DNA of 64,000 nucleotides from Macrosoma leucophasiata (Eukaryota > Arthropoda > Insecta > Lepidoptera > Hedylidae): contig JAWQUS010000027.1 in NCBI GenBank assembly GCA_036365455.1, forward strand, positions 16,542,501 through 16,606,500. Direction: 5' to 3'. Every line of letters begins with the position of its first letter. Position 1 is the stretch's first letter. Shown here one piece after another: positions 36,851 through 48,278 of the stretch. The notes under the pieces were generated by a model. The model made no database searches. It was not told the origin of the DNA and saw nothing but the letters and a program-made list of their open reading frames with translations. The position numbers and the translations under genes are program-made.

Positions 36851-37996
36851 GCTGTAATTGGGTATAATTAAAAGTATTAGTCGCAAAGATAAAGTGGAGC
36901 AATTACTTGTTGTTGAAAAATATATTTTATTAGGGTCCCTCCCCTACACGTAAAGTGAATTTTTTTTTTCACGTGCATTCGATCGTGTGAGGATTCGTTA
37001 GAATGTTTGATATTGGGGTTTGCACAAATCCGTTTTTGAAATAATTAGCTTCAAAGTGCATTTTTTGTCGGAGTCAGGTGTAATCGTCGTCCCCATCTCT
37101 TATTGAAACATTTTGAAAACTGCACAACGCAAAATTTTGATAATGAAGAATGTAGAAAGTCATTTATTAGGTGTAAGTATAATAAACTTGAATTAATCCG
37201 TTTATCAGCTTTATCACCGACACTAGAAAAACACAGCACCAGTTAATCTTCATTGCTGTGGCACGTCTAGAAATATGCCTACTTAATAACTTAGATACTA
37301 TAAAAAGAAAGGTAGAAATATAAGGTTGGACGCATTGTGTGTCAGTTCGCAACGATGAACTGTTCACGGATGCTAATTTGATCTTATGATAAGAAATGTC
37401 AGTACGTACTCCAGAGATAAAGACATTGACCACACTAGTATATATTTAGTTAGTTGCACAGATTTTCGTGTGAGTCTACTACAGAAAAACATTCCCAAAA
37501 ATGAAAAATGCTTTTACTACCATACGACCCGTATATGTTGTACGTAAACATGTTTCAGTTATCGTCGTTTTAAATCATTATATTATTATAATGCATATTT
37601 TCTGTTACTTTGTAAATAAATAACGGTAACGTGTATGACGTGTAGTTGCGCATAGGGGCATTATTCCACATAGGAATAGTATACGCTGCAGGTAGCTCCG
37701 AGTGTCGGTTTATGAGGCTTTACGATGTTATACCTCGTCGTCTAACCTTGCAAGTTTTCCTACAAATTGTGCGCCCGGCTTAGCGGGCATTATACCGACT
37801 CGCGATGTTTCATCTTTCACAAAAATTTTCAGCAAATCTGTTCCAAGTTTTATTACATCGCCATTCATTCGTATTTGCTATTCTGCTAAGCTCTATCTTC
37901 GTTGCGAACTTGCGATCAATGGTTCAAACATTGCATTTTTTTACGGACCTCAAAATATTAATATGATTTTTATATACCTACGTAATATCCAAGCAT

Positions 37997-38080
37997 ATGG
38001 GTGGCTGATAACTAACTGCATGATATGACAAAAATAACGTTATTTTTGTCATGTCATGCAGTTAGTTATCAGCCACCCAT
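37997..38080. repeat. 84-bp near-perfect palindrome, no spacer
   Basis: Two 42-bp arms, beginning atgggtggctgataactaac and mirrored to the end at 38080, meet at aacgtt with no loop. I count a single mismatch. A second perfect hairpin (cattgatatac/gtatatcaatg, loop aaaa) follows at about 38112-38137. Arms this similar imply a recent or maintained inverted duplication. Confidence 0.93.
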
Positions 38081-39089
38081 AATAGTGTTCAAGTATAGAT
38101 GCATTGCTGTCATTGATATACAAAAGTATATCAATGATTGCTGTACTATTCTTGAGATTTAACATATTACGTATACCCGACTTTGTGAAATGCCAGTGGA
38201 TACAACGATTACATTACCATATAAAGGAAACTCTCTGGTTGTTATAGTACATCCAACTGCAGATGCTATTACAGTCAGACAAGAAAATTAAATGCTGAAA
38301 ACTCGACGCCAATTTCATTAAAACACTGAATGTTTACAAGCAAAATCTTCAAAGAAGATTATATGTTTTTGCATACATTTCCCGAGTATAGTGGGTACAT
38401 GCTGAAAGGCCACGTCGCGTCTTACATGAAACCCGCGTTGAGAATCGCTAATTTAATTTGCTGGAACTCGTAAGCTACACATTTCGTTAAGAGCACCAGA
38501 ATTGTACAATCAGCAACAACAGCAGCTGAACGAGGAGAGTATTCCGAAATGCGAATTGCACTTCATTACATTTTTTTATCGCAATTTGACCCAAGCTACG
38601 CAAAATTTAACTTTCAAAAATATTTCGTCACGGCATTGTTTAGATCAAATAAGCTCATTGGTTTAGATAAATAAATTTCGCATTTCCAAATTAAATTTGA
38701 TTGCCGACTGTACAATTGTACATTATAGAACGTATAGAGTATCCGAAAATTGCGTTCTGCAGCATTAAATGTTCGTAAGTCGCGTACCCAAACGTTAAAT
38801 GCTTGGAAAAAATATCGTTCATTTCAGACAGAGTAAAGGTAAGCGTCATGAAGGAAATAAAACAACATCTTCAGCTGTGGTTTACTCTGCAAGTTGTGAG
38901 TTGTGAATCTCAGTGACTTTTCTCTATTCAGTCCGTAGTTGTAGCTAACGTACCAGAGAGAAGAAAAAATGTTTTTTGTTAATTTTGAATTTTACTACTA
39001 TAATTTTGCTTCAAAAACACTATAAAGAAACTTAACTTTAAACTCTTTTAACCTTTTTATCAGCAGTTAAGTACAAATAAATAAGATAA

Positions 39090-39475
39090 GCTTAGCACTA
39101 TCATGTTCCGATCAGGTGGTAATGTACGGTCCTGTAATTTCCGGCACAGAGGCATAACACCTTAGGCCTCAGAAGTGGTAACGCATCTGCATTTTGACCT
39201 CTGGTCTTTGTGTGGGTGTCTATAGGCTGCAGTCATCACTTAACATGAATGTTTGTTTGCCACTTTCATGACATAAAAATAAACGTGTTCCGATCAGGTG
39301 GTAATGTACGGCCCTGTAATTGCCGGCACGGAGGCATAACACCTTAGGCCTCAGGAGTGGTAACGCATCTGAATTTTGACCTTGGTCATTGTGTGGGTGT
39401 CTATAGGCTGCAGTCATCACTTAACATCAATGTGAACTGCATGCTTGTTTGCCACTTCCATAACATAACAAAAAA
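39090..39475 (+). mobile_element. Two SINE-like family A 3' halves in tandem
   Basis: The text ttccgatcaggtggtaatgt ... catcacttaacat occurs twice, from about 39100 and 39289. Both lack the actggtggtagagc head. Possibly a head-to-tail duplication of one truncated copy. Confidence 0.82.
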
Positions 39476-39539
39476 AATCAACTACAACGAGGAAAACGTA
39501 ACGAGAAACTTGTGTAAATGAATAACGACAAATTAGGAT

Positions 39540-39665
39540 ATTTATTTATTTATTCTTTATTGCATCAATAAAATATCGGTACAAATGGCGGGCTTAACGC
39601 TTAAAGCGCTCTCTGCCAGTCAACCATTGGTAGTTAAAAAAAATTGTTGGCGGTGCTTACAAAAA
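39540..39665 (-). mobile_element. LINE 3'-end fragment
   Basis: tttatttatttattctttat, tggcgggcttaacgctt and gccagtcaaccattggtag resemble a widespread lepidopteran non-LTR 3' end read in reverse. Single copy here, so the call rests on recollection. Confidence 0.45.
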
Positions 39666-39814
39666 AAATAAACTAATAAATCGAGATATTCAGTTGGAAT
39701 GGTACAATTAAATACAAAAATAAATATATTATAGAAACCAAAATAAATATTTAAATTATTTCTATACATACGTAATACACAAATAAATAACTATCATATA
39801 AATATATAATTTTA

Positions 39815-39850
39815 AAAAATATATATATATATATGTATATGTATACATAA
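39815..39850. repeat. (AT)n-rich microsatellite
   Basis: atatatatatatatgtatat followed by gtatacat. Confidence 0.85.
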
Positions 39851-40049
39851 ATAGCATTATACCTTAAACAGAAATTAACACAGTGATATTGTGGGTTATA
39901 TCAAAATGAACCATAAATTAACAATTAAACACTGCTCTTGTTGATGAATACGGTTATTTTATGACATTATCATAACGGGATTCCCCTATTCGATTCGTCT
40001 CTTCGATTACATTGCGGGAAAAGCCTATAAATTATTTCATTTTAATACT

Positions 40050-40260
40050 AGCGATTCGCCCCGACTTCGCACGGGTGCAACAAATGTAATATAGTCTGTC
40101 ACCCAGTGAAGATGCAGCTTTCTAATGGTGAGAGAATTTTCGAAATTGATTCAGTAGTTTTTGTGTGAAAACGTTACTAACATACATACAAAAAGACAAA
40201 TGGTTGCTCTATAACCGATTTCAAAAAAGGAGGAGGTTCTCAATTCGTCGCAAAATTTTT
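40050..40260 (-). mobile_element. Helitron end joined to the ggaggaggttctcaattcgt repeat
   Basis: actagcgattcgccccgact is a reversed CTAG end with hairpin, and attcagtagtttttgtgtga is a shared body phrase. aaccgatttcaaaaaagga followed by ggaggttctcaattcg follows at 40207. Confidence 0.6.
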
Positions 40261-40439
40261 TTCATAGTAGGTACTTATTAGTATAGATTATACGCCCATA
40301 AAATTATTATAGGTGGTAAGCCTGTCAATTATTTTATATTATAATTATTTAAGATGTTACGACGTGACATGCTAGTTTTTTGGTCTAATTTATCATAAGT
40401 AACCGTTACAGAAACTATCGGATATCCGTAAATGTAATA

Positions 40440-40545
40440 TTATCATGCATTTTAACCTTGGTCTTTTTGTGGGTGTCTATAGGCTCAGTCATCACTTAGT
40501 ATCAATGTGAACTCCATGCTTGTTTGCCACTTCAATTACATAAAA
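40440..40545 (+). mobile_element. SINE-like family A 3' fragment
   Basis: cattttaaccttggtctttt, gtgggtgtctataggctcag and acataaaaaa. Only the last third remains. Confidence 0.75.
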
Positions 40546-43500
40546 AATGCGAATTGTTTAGTTTTCTCGCATTTCATCAAATATTTCTAAAGTTATTCTG
40601 CTCTACTCAAGTAGGTACTCGAGCCAAAGCCAACAAATCAAAAATCTTCAAATGGTATTAAGTTGGTAGTCGTTGTTGAATTCTTAAAGGAGTAATTAAC
40701 ATATTTTTTCGACTCTGTTTCATTGATAATGAAAATCACAAACAATCTTAAACAAAAGCAAAGAATTATGTGAATTATTGGGAGTCCGCGTTAGGATGTG
40801 CTTGTAGCCGACTCACTATATTATTTTGTATAGTTTGGTATATGTATGTTAATTAACTCGATTGTATGTTAATATTTGCATTACCTACACGTTCCGAGGA
40901 CATTGAAAAAATCTTCCCATAATCTAGAACTCCTATCTACAGCATTATACCTCTCACCGCGACAAAATTATAGGTAGGTTATACTACCCACTATTTTGCT
41001 CATTGTGATACAAACACTAAATAGAACAATTACTTTAATAGAAAAAAGTACCTTCCATCGGGAGCCGGTATAAATTAATGAATGTCGTTGGTAGGAACTA
41101 ATGATCGTGAAATTCCATGAATCTCGGCAAATATCTTATTTGAATGGAAGCCTTGGCAGGAGGCAGTAGGCATTAACGCCGCGAGATGTACGATCATTTC
41201 AGACAAGCGTTTTTTTCTGCGCGATTACGGTTTTACGGTTGTTTGGCATACGCGCACTACGTTATGCGCAAAAAGCGGACTCGCCCACGCGGTCATAATA
41301 ATAAGTATTATTAGTTTAGCGTATTCTTTAGAATAGATAGTGGTAAGTGGAAGGTGTCTCTCGCGGCCGTGGCTCTCGTCGATATGAACATAAAACACAT
41401 TGCTCGTAGAAGTTGTGAGTGTAGAGTGTAGCATAAGGTGCGCCTATACGCGCCTATATGCGCTTCCAAAAACAAGTTTAAAGCTCATCTCAAGCAAAAT
41501 CTCCAAAAACAACTGATCTTCGTGTAACCATTAAGTATATGTATTTCAAGAGCTGTAACAGTTTTAAAAACGTAACTTTGGACGATTTAAGACAAAGATT
41601 GTAATTTTTTTTTTCATTTTTCTAATATGGTTGTTTTCACTTATAACCATTTTCCTTTCTAACTTATTAGCAAAAAACATATTTTGCTTTAAGTGGTTTT
41701 CTAAGATTTTTTGAAAAATCATTATATTGTTTTTTTTTATACATCTTTTCTGGTTTTGCGCTCGCTCGTCATGCAAGTCGTTGACGTTGCTTTCGTCTTC
41801 ACGTTTTGGTGTTTACTACACGCGTATAAAACGCTAGTCTGAAACCTCTCGTACGCCCGCAGCGAGTAATTTCCGTTATCAGGCGGTCCCGCGCACCGGC
41901 TTCGTTAAAATGCAGCATGCCGGATGCGAAACGCCAATGTGAGCTAACACGACACATGAGCTAAAAATATCTCCTCCTATTCACCAGCTTTTTAATTTCA
42001 AAACCGCCTTCGCATTGTGCATTTTAATGCGTCGCTATGTACTGTTTGTTGTTTTGTGGCTAGCGGTCTGTTTATGTGCACGGATAAAAATGAATTGAGT
42101 CCTTTGTCAGCCTAGATTGTGTCCTTCCAATGTGAATTTAAGCGCGTGATATGGAAAGAAGAAAGCCATGAATTGGCTCATCCGATGTGATAAAAGTAAA
42201 AGCTAATTGAATGATACCATACTCTAAAAAAATTACGACTTTGAATGCTTATTAATTAATTAATTAGGTATCGTTTACGTCACTTCAAAATAAAATAGCT
42301 TTTTGTAAATATATGTTTATGTTTTCTGGTCATAATTTATTTGTAAAAAAACAGGATTTGACTATAAGTTGATTAAAGCTATATTCTTTGTAACAGGATT
42401 CATAATCTCAAATATAAATACATCAACCTACATACCGATAAATTATGCAACAGTTGAAATATTCAATTTGCTTATCTGTTCTCGGCATCTTATCTAACAA
42501 TGGCTCTACCTAGTCCCGATCCGGGCGTACTTTCACCCGTCCGTTGCAACTTGGGTTCTAGTTTATCACATAATAGATGAAATTATGCAGCCTTTATTCA
42601 ATCAGTACACTTCCGTCCGTATTACAATCCGACCACCCTCTGGCCGCCGGTCCCTGTGGGATAGATTTACATTCAGTCTTCCACTGCACGTACAGTCGTA
42701 CATGTCATTTAGGACAGAAATTTGCCAGTTTCAGGCCACAAAGGAACCACGAGGACTGTAACAATTTAAAAATGCATGAACGTCCGCATGTTAAATTGAT
42801 AGCCGGTCATTTTATGAATACAGTTTAAATATTTTACTTGTCGATACGTTCCAAATACGTGGGAAAATACACCTGATATAAACTTATGTGTTAATGCAAA
42901 AATAAAACGGAATTGTTTTTCCTTCCTTTTTCAATTGAACGAGGTGGCAGTTCGCAGTAAATGTTCTCTTATATGCCCGTTATATCGCGTCACGTTGTGA
43001 TTCTTTGAAATACGAGAATGGAATCGAACAGTCGAGACGAAACAAATAAAAAGTTGGTGGTGTTTCAAGTCTAGGCAACACAATGTAGGAGTGTAGGATG
43101 GAGTTGGTTGCGCGTGTCGTCGACGCTCGCTCCGGCAGTTCTAACGCGACACTGTTCCATTATTTTTCTTCCCCCGAACTCTCCAACTTGAGCCGCAAAC
43201 TTGGATTTTGTCATGAATAATTTAAAACAACCTTTTATGTTATGCGAAATATTACACGCCAAGACGCGATAGCTGTAAAATGCGTATTGATTTTGAATTT
43301 TAAATGGAAATTAAAAGCGTATCTATCTATTCATGCTCAACGTTAATGCTGTCCAGAATGAAGCTAGCGGTAGTGTTGATCTATTTAACCAAAGCGTATT
43401 TCATGAAAATACTCGTAACTTGTAAATAAAAGCGACTAGGGACATTTTCATATCGAAACTTTTAAATGTGAAAAGCTCTTGTTTTCTTTATGATGATCAA

Positions 43501-43564
43501 ACTTAATTATTATGTTGTTATTCAGAGGAAATATGAAGTGGTTGTTTATCTTTTGTAAACGTCA

Positions 43565-43800
43565 TAGTTTTTAGGGTCCGGTACCTTAATAGAAAAAAAG
43601 TTATACTTACACATAGGATCACATTGTTTTTCCGCTTGTCACAGCCAATCGTAGCAAAAACCTACTCGTTAATTCTCCAAAAATGATCCTATAAAAAGTT
43701 GTTCTTAATCGATGATTACATGATAAGCTATAAGAAGAAGTCTATGGTATTTAATGTAACCTAGAAAATCTGTCAATCGTACGGAACCCCGCGCGTGTAG
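43565..43800 (-). repeat. Fragment of the ggttccgtac family
   Basis: tttttagggtccggtacctt, cctataaaaagttg and tacggaaccccgcgcg, phrases of the element at 35236 in reverse order. Confidence 0.5.
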
Positions 43801-44504
43801 TTATTTAACTTCTAGAATTTGTAGATAATTGACCGGGTTTTTGTACTTGCATCGATGTATTTTTTTTAACACTACAATCATCTTCACATTACTTAAACCA
43901 GATTAGAAAAAATATGAATTACGTAGGTATATGTAGTACCTCTACTTGCCAACTTCCTTACGAGGATAGGCATCAGGAGTAGAGTTACAAACATATCTGT
44001 CTTTATAGACCTCCCGTGCTTCTTATAGGCATATCACTTTCTTCACACATACACGAATACGGCTAACCTTAGACCTTGTTTTTAAAGGTTGAATTTGTCA
44101 AGGTCAAATTTCACAGTTTTCGCACATTGAGTCCAAGTACATCGCAGGGTTTTCATTGCCAGAATTTAATAATCCGTTGTAATTGACATAGTCCTATAGC
44201 AAGCCTGTTTCAAATCAGGGGCGACATAAGGCGTGGGCGATGTGGGCCATTGACCACAATGGTGGTGCGAAGGGTCTCACGTCTTGAACAGAAACAAATC
44301 CATCACCAAGTAACTATCAGACAAAAAACAGTTCTCCCGGATATAATCCAATCCATCTTTATATTTATTTATATGTCGTCTTCACGAACAAGATACTGAT
44401 CTGAACAAATAAATATTATAAAAAAAATTACGAACACACCTGCCATAGATACAGAATTGCAGTCGGAGAACCTACAAAAACAAATGTTTCACAGAATTGA
44501 TGGT

Positions 44505-44575
44505 AGTTACTGCAGCCTATAGATATCTACACCAACCGGATGTCAAAATACAAATGCGTTGCCATCCCCAAGTAT
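44505..44575 (-). mobile_element. SINE-like family A 3' fragment, reverse
   Basis: ttactgcagcctatagatat and caaatgcgttgccatcccc. Confidence 0.7.
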
Positions 44576-44595
44576 TTTTGTCCCTGTGGTTTGTG

Positions 44596-44655
44596 GACCA
44601 ATTTGATTTGTGTGGCCTGATTATAACTAATCGGGCCATACAAATCAAATTGGTC
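44596..44655. repeat. 60-bp hairpin next to the RTE fragment
   Basis: gaccaatttgatttgtgtgg...gatta pairs with taatc...ccatacaaatcaaattggtc around a ~6-nt loop, with about two mismatches. Its right arm ends where RTE coding sequence starts. Confidence 0.85.
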
Positions 44656-45034
44656 GCTCACTATGGGCCTCATAAGAAGGCTCAAGGTCGCTCAGAGAGC
44701 AATGGAGAGCGGTATACTCGGAGTTTATCTGCGAGATCGAATCAGAAATGAGGATAGCCGCATGAGAACCAAAGTAACCGACATAGCCCACCGAATAGCG
44801 AAACTGAAGTGGCAGTGGCCAGGGCACATAGCTCGCAGAACTGACGGCCGTTGTGGCAGAAGAGTTCTGGAGTGGCGACCGCGTACCGGAAGACGAAGCG
44901 TAGGCAGGCCCCCCACGAGGTGAACCGACAACTTGATGAAGGTCGCGGGCAATCGCTGCATGAGGGCGGCCCCCGTTCGTTGTGGCATTCTTTGGGGGAG
45001 GCCTTTGTTAAGCAGTAAACGTCTTTTGGCTGAA

Positions 45035-45074
<40 letters not shown>
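44655..45074 (+). mobile_element. RTE-type non-LTR retrotransposon 3' end
   Basis: The frame from 44663 encodes LKVAQRAMESGILGVYLRDR, RIAKLKWQWPGHIARRTDGR and VLEWRPRTGRRSVGRPPTR, then a stop where Trp is expected (44921-44923). The frame then runs on to LLAEMM and the (gat)n tail. This matches the C-terminal end of insect RTE endonuclease-reverse transcriptases, which end in short tandem repeats rather than poly(A). Truncated 5' and inactive. Confidence 0.88.
45039..45074. repeat. (GAT)n simple repeat, RTE tail
   Basis: Twelve ATG/GAT triplets at the 3' end of the RTE fragment. Confidence 0.9.
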
Positions 45075-45075
<1 letters not shown>

Positions 45076-45421
45076 ACAAATCTGCAATTCATGACCTACG
45101 GCAGGCGTGTTCTTTACTTTTTATAACTGTTCGATTTTTTAGTGTGTCATTGTATAACGTTCATGAAAATAATGGTATGTCATAGAACTAAATGCTATTT
45201 AGCTTTTAGAAGCTGTATAATTGGTAAAGCTTTAAAACTTTAACAATCTTAAAGTTTTTGTATTATGTGTATGTGACGTGACATGATATGAGTTCCTAAA
45301 ATACAATTATTGCAATGCTGAGTTCTTAGGTTTATATGAGTTGATTTTAAAAATAATTTAAGTTTAGCGAGATAAATCCGTAAGAATAGTTTTATGTATT
45401 TCAATTTCAATGTTTCCTCAG

Positions 45422-45596
45422 GCCACGTGGGCGGTTGCGGTATCACGGACGAGGTGGTGCAGTGGATGGAACGGATCCAGAACTCGGGCGTGGACGAGGA
45501 ACCACCGACCTCCCCCGCGCCGCCTGCCTCCTCTCCCCCGCACCCGCAGTCCATGCCGCCGCCGCATCCCAACAGCCTACGAGACGATCCACCCAG
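45422..45596 (+). CDS. kuz: ADAM10 coding exon 4 seen: cysteine switch and prodomain linker
   Basis: Encodes residues 152-208 with split codons Gly151 and Arg209. HVGGCGITDEVVQWMERIQ contains Cys156, at the position of the cysteine switch of ADAM10 (GGCADH in vertebrates), which binds the active-site zinc and keeps the zymogen inactive. It is followed by a proline-rich spacer (PPTSPAPPASSPPHPQ then MPPPHPN), longer and more proline-rich than the vertebrate linker. The acceptor is tgtttcctcag and the donor is AG|gttagt, phase 2. It follows a 16.9-kb intron, the longest in the visible gene. Confidence 0.93.
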
Positions 45597-46913
45597 GTTA
45601 GTGTTGCTTCAAAGATGAACATTCTGATAAGTATAGGTATCATGTCAAATGATTGATAAATGAGCACTGACAACTCTCATCGGGGAAAGCAGAACTAGAC
45701 TTGTATCTGTAGTTCCTCTCTCCGGAGTGAGCCTCTGATTGGGGAATATATTTGATGCAAGTCAACCCCTTGAAGGTACAAAGAATCATGGCAAGTTTCA
45801 TACATTGATTTGTACAAATAAAGTTAGAAAAAGGTACAAGGTAAAACGGATTAGAAATATTATCTAGGGAATCCAAAGAACATTTTCTGGTATTTAAAAT
45901 ATTTTTAAAGCACCGGAATAAAAATCGTCTTTCCTAACAACAGTAGAAGCACTCCATACTAAAGTTCAATTTCAAACTTTTTATTCCGGAGAGTTAAAAA
46001 TATTTTAAGTATCAGGAAACACTGTTCACTGGATAATATTTCCATGCTGATTTACCGTGTACCTTTTTGTCATTTTTTCTGTACAAATTTTGTCATGATC
46101 CTTTGCGTGCCTGACGTCAAAAAGCCCAATGGATGTAGCGCCATAGTTCTAGGACATTGAACTTAGCATTAGTAAGAGTTCTAGAACCGTGGACGTCGAG
46201 GTATCAATGCCGGGGTCACATAGAGAGTAAGATAGAGTTGGGATTCAAGAGTCTCCATTTCTGCATGGCACGACTCGCCAAAGGCAGAGGTTCCATTCGA
46301 ATAGACTGAACACGTGAAAAAGTATTAACGGTCTAGTTTATTTTTATATTTGCCAAATACGGACAAATTGTGAAACAAATCCTGGTACCCCTGGTGAACT
46401 CTGTTTTTGAATAAAGGCTTGTTCTTTAAAGTAAAGTATTTACGAACCGGGCAGAGGCTATTAATGTAGGGTAATTGGCTTATATTAATCTCAAATAAGG
46501 ATTGTATATATCTATCGGGGTAGGCAGAGAGTGTAGAGCGCCAGATATCCCGGTGCTGACATACCTCTCGTCCCTCATCTACCTCAAATTAGGAATTAAG
46601 AACTTGTATTCCTGATTATGTAATAAATATTAATCAAAGTTCCTGTTGGATGGACGTCAACTTGTATATAAACTGACACTATTAGTGATTTAAACAGTTG
46701 CCCCAAATGTATTGCGATGACGTAGATATTCATGGAAAGCCCTGTATATCCCAACAGTTATCCAGTGGGCGTTCGTCGAATCATCTACATTAAAACAATA
46801 TCGGCCGATTCAGCAGATATGATACTTCACGCATCGAAATACACTTCGGTTCGATAGCTAAATTCGCGATAATTTGACGAGTGTATAATATCAAAATATT
46901 TGTTCATTTGCAG
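45597..46913 (+). other. Intron between coding exons 4 and 5
   Basis: 1.3 kb. Contains a short reverse LINE tail at 46515-46592 (ggcagagagtgtagagcgcc, agatatcccggtgctgac). Nothing else recognised. Confidence 0.8.
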
Positions 46914-47070
46914 GCATTGGGAACATTATCACAATAAATACTCGCGAGCGGCGAACACGGGTGAACATTCGAGAACACGCCGAGCTATCTCAGATAACAA
47001 GAACACTTGCTCACTATTCATCCAGACTGATCCGCTTATTTGGAAGCATATTCGAGAAGGATTTCCCGAT
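46914..47070 (+). CDS. kuz: ADAM10 coding exon 5 seen: furin site and catalytic domain start
   Basis: Encodes residues 210-261. EHSRTRRAISDNKNTC has the proprotein convertase site RTRR at 229-232, followed by the ADAM10 signature NTCSLFIQTDPLIWKHI (compare NTCQLYIQTDHLFFKY). Cleavage after Arg232 would release the prodomain. The acceptor is ttcatttgcag, completing AGG with one base. The donor is GAT|gtaaat, phase 0, leading straight into the next exon. Confidence 0.94.
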
Positions 47071-47224
47071 GTAAATATACATTTTAAATAATAATAAATT
47101 TTACGCCCTCCAAATAAATTAATAGTCAATGAATCAAACGTTTACCATGTAAATAACACGGAGCAACGTATCCATTCGCTCAGCTTAATTTATGCAAGTT
47201 ACAGTTCCTATAAATATTGCACCA

Positions 47225-47500
47225 TTACTCAAGTTACTGCCCTGCCTACTGCTACGCTGAACGCCCGGATTCGATTCCCAGATTAGCAAATTCTCTCCCT
47301 ATTGAGATTGTTCCATTCTCAGGAATTTCCAAGCGCCACTCTCGGGGTTTGGTAATGTGTCCAGTGAAGTCAATAGGCTGGCCACCATTTAGGTGGGACA
47401 AAACGGAACTGTTGTTTTCATGTGTGAATACTCGTATATCTGCCTTATTTTTCACAGAACATAGGCGTGAAGCCACGTACTTGTTAGTACAATTTACAGA
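47225..47500 (+). mobile_element. tRNA-derived SINE in the intron after exon 5
   Basis: gatttcgattcccag-type B box (cccggattcgattcccag), ggtaatgtgtccagtgaagt, caataggctggccacc and a final aggcgtgaagccacg match the SINE at 32437 (reverse). It lies in the 47071-48113 intron. Confidence 0.75.
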
Positions 47501-47904
47501 TATTCAGAATTAATTTATTAGATTAATTTACTTATTGCAATTTTACACACAACATTCTAACGTCTATGTCTATCTTCTAAACATATATTATAGTAAAACT
47601 GTAACTGGACTATGCCTGTACTGTACATAGGAGATATTAAAGAAAATAATTTAGGTGGGGTAATGATACAAAAAGGCCGTTAGAAGCCAAAATGATCTTT
47701 TTTTAAATTTTTGCCTGTCTGTATGTTTGTACGGGCATCACAGAAAAACTACCGAGTTAAATGAGAAGCGGTTATAATGGTTATATTGCTTAGGATCTAA
47801 CTTAAATACTTCTGCATGTTGCACCTTAATTGAACCATTGAATTCGCTACGTTGAACCTCCCAAATAAAAAATACATTGTATCCGTGCGAAGCCGCTATC
47901 TATC

Positions 47905-48078
47905 TAGTCATCATCATCATTTCAGCCAAAAGACGTCCACTGCTGGACAAAAGCCTCTCCCAAAGATTGCCACAACGAAAAGTCGTGGGCCGCCCTCATC
48001 CAGCGATTGTCCGCAAACTACACCAGGTCGTCGGCCCATGACCCTGACCCTCTGGTGAAGGTCGTGGCTTCTGGTCGC
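47905..48078 (-). mobile_element. RTE 3' end, reverse copy close to an exon
   Basis: catcatcatcatttcagcca, aaagacgtccactgctggac and aaaagcctctcccaaag are the reverse of an RTE tail with its (gat)n end. The coding part continues to about 48078 (ccatgaccctgaccctctgg, tgaaggtcgtgg). Exon 6 starts at 48114. Confidence 0.85.
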
Positions 48079-48113
48079 TGGTTATTAATAAAACTCCACT
48101 ATTTCCTTTGCAG

Positions 48114-48278
48114 CACCACGATCCCAGCAAAAAGAGCGAAGTAGATACGAAAACGAGAGAAGAAATTCTATCTCTCATATCCCACCACGTAACGGCGGTT
48201 AATTACATCTACCGAGACACCAAGTTTGATGGACGCATGGAACATAGGAATATCAAATTTGAAGTTCAACGAATTAAG
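48114..48278 (+). CDS. kuz: ADAM10 coding exon 6 seen: catalytic domain, N-terminal part
   Basis: Encodes residues 262-316, phase 0 at both ends. EEILSLISHHVTAVNYIYRDTKFDG and IKFEVQRIK match the reprolysin helix and strand of ADAM10 (ISSHVKAIDTIYQTTDF, ISFMVKRIRI). The acceptor is atttcctttgcag and the donor is AAG|gtatgt. The segment from about 47905 to 48078, ending only ~35 bp upstream of the acceptor, is an antisense RTE retrotransposon tail, so the branch-point region lies at or next to transposon DNA. Confidence 0.94.

Larger units (their letters stand above)
28547..45421 (+). other. 16.9-kb intron between coding exons 3 and 4
   Basis: The largest visible intron. Listed contents include an exon echo, eight or more family A copies, SINEs, LINE ends, a long palindrome and an RTE tail. 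The stretches 29050-30290, 33600-34960, 37000-37990, 38160-39080, 40560-42500 and 42830-43560 hold nothing I can identify. A GC-richer region at 33170-33560 and smaller ones near 41870 and 43100 have no recognisable coding similarity. Confidence 0.8.

Noticed and set aside
44725..45092. Minus-strand open frames with long runs of isoleucine or serine
   Set aside because: Shadows of the (GAT)n tail and of the RTE coding sequence on the opposite strand.
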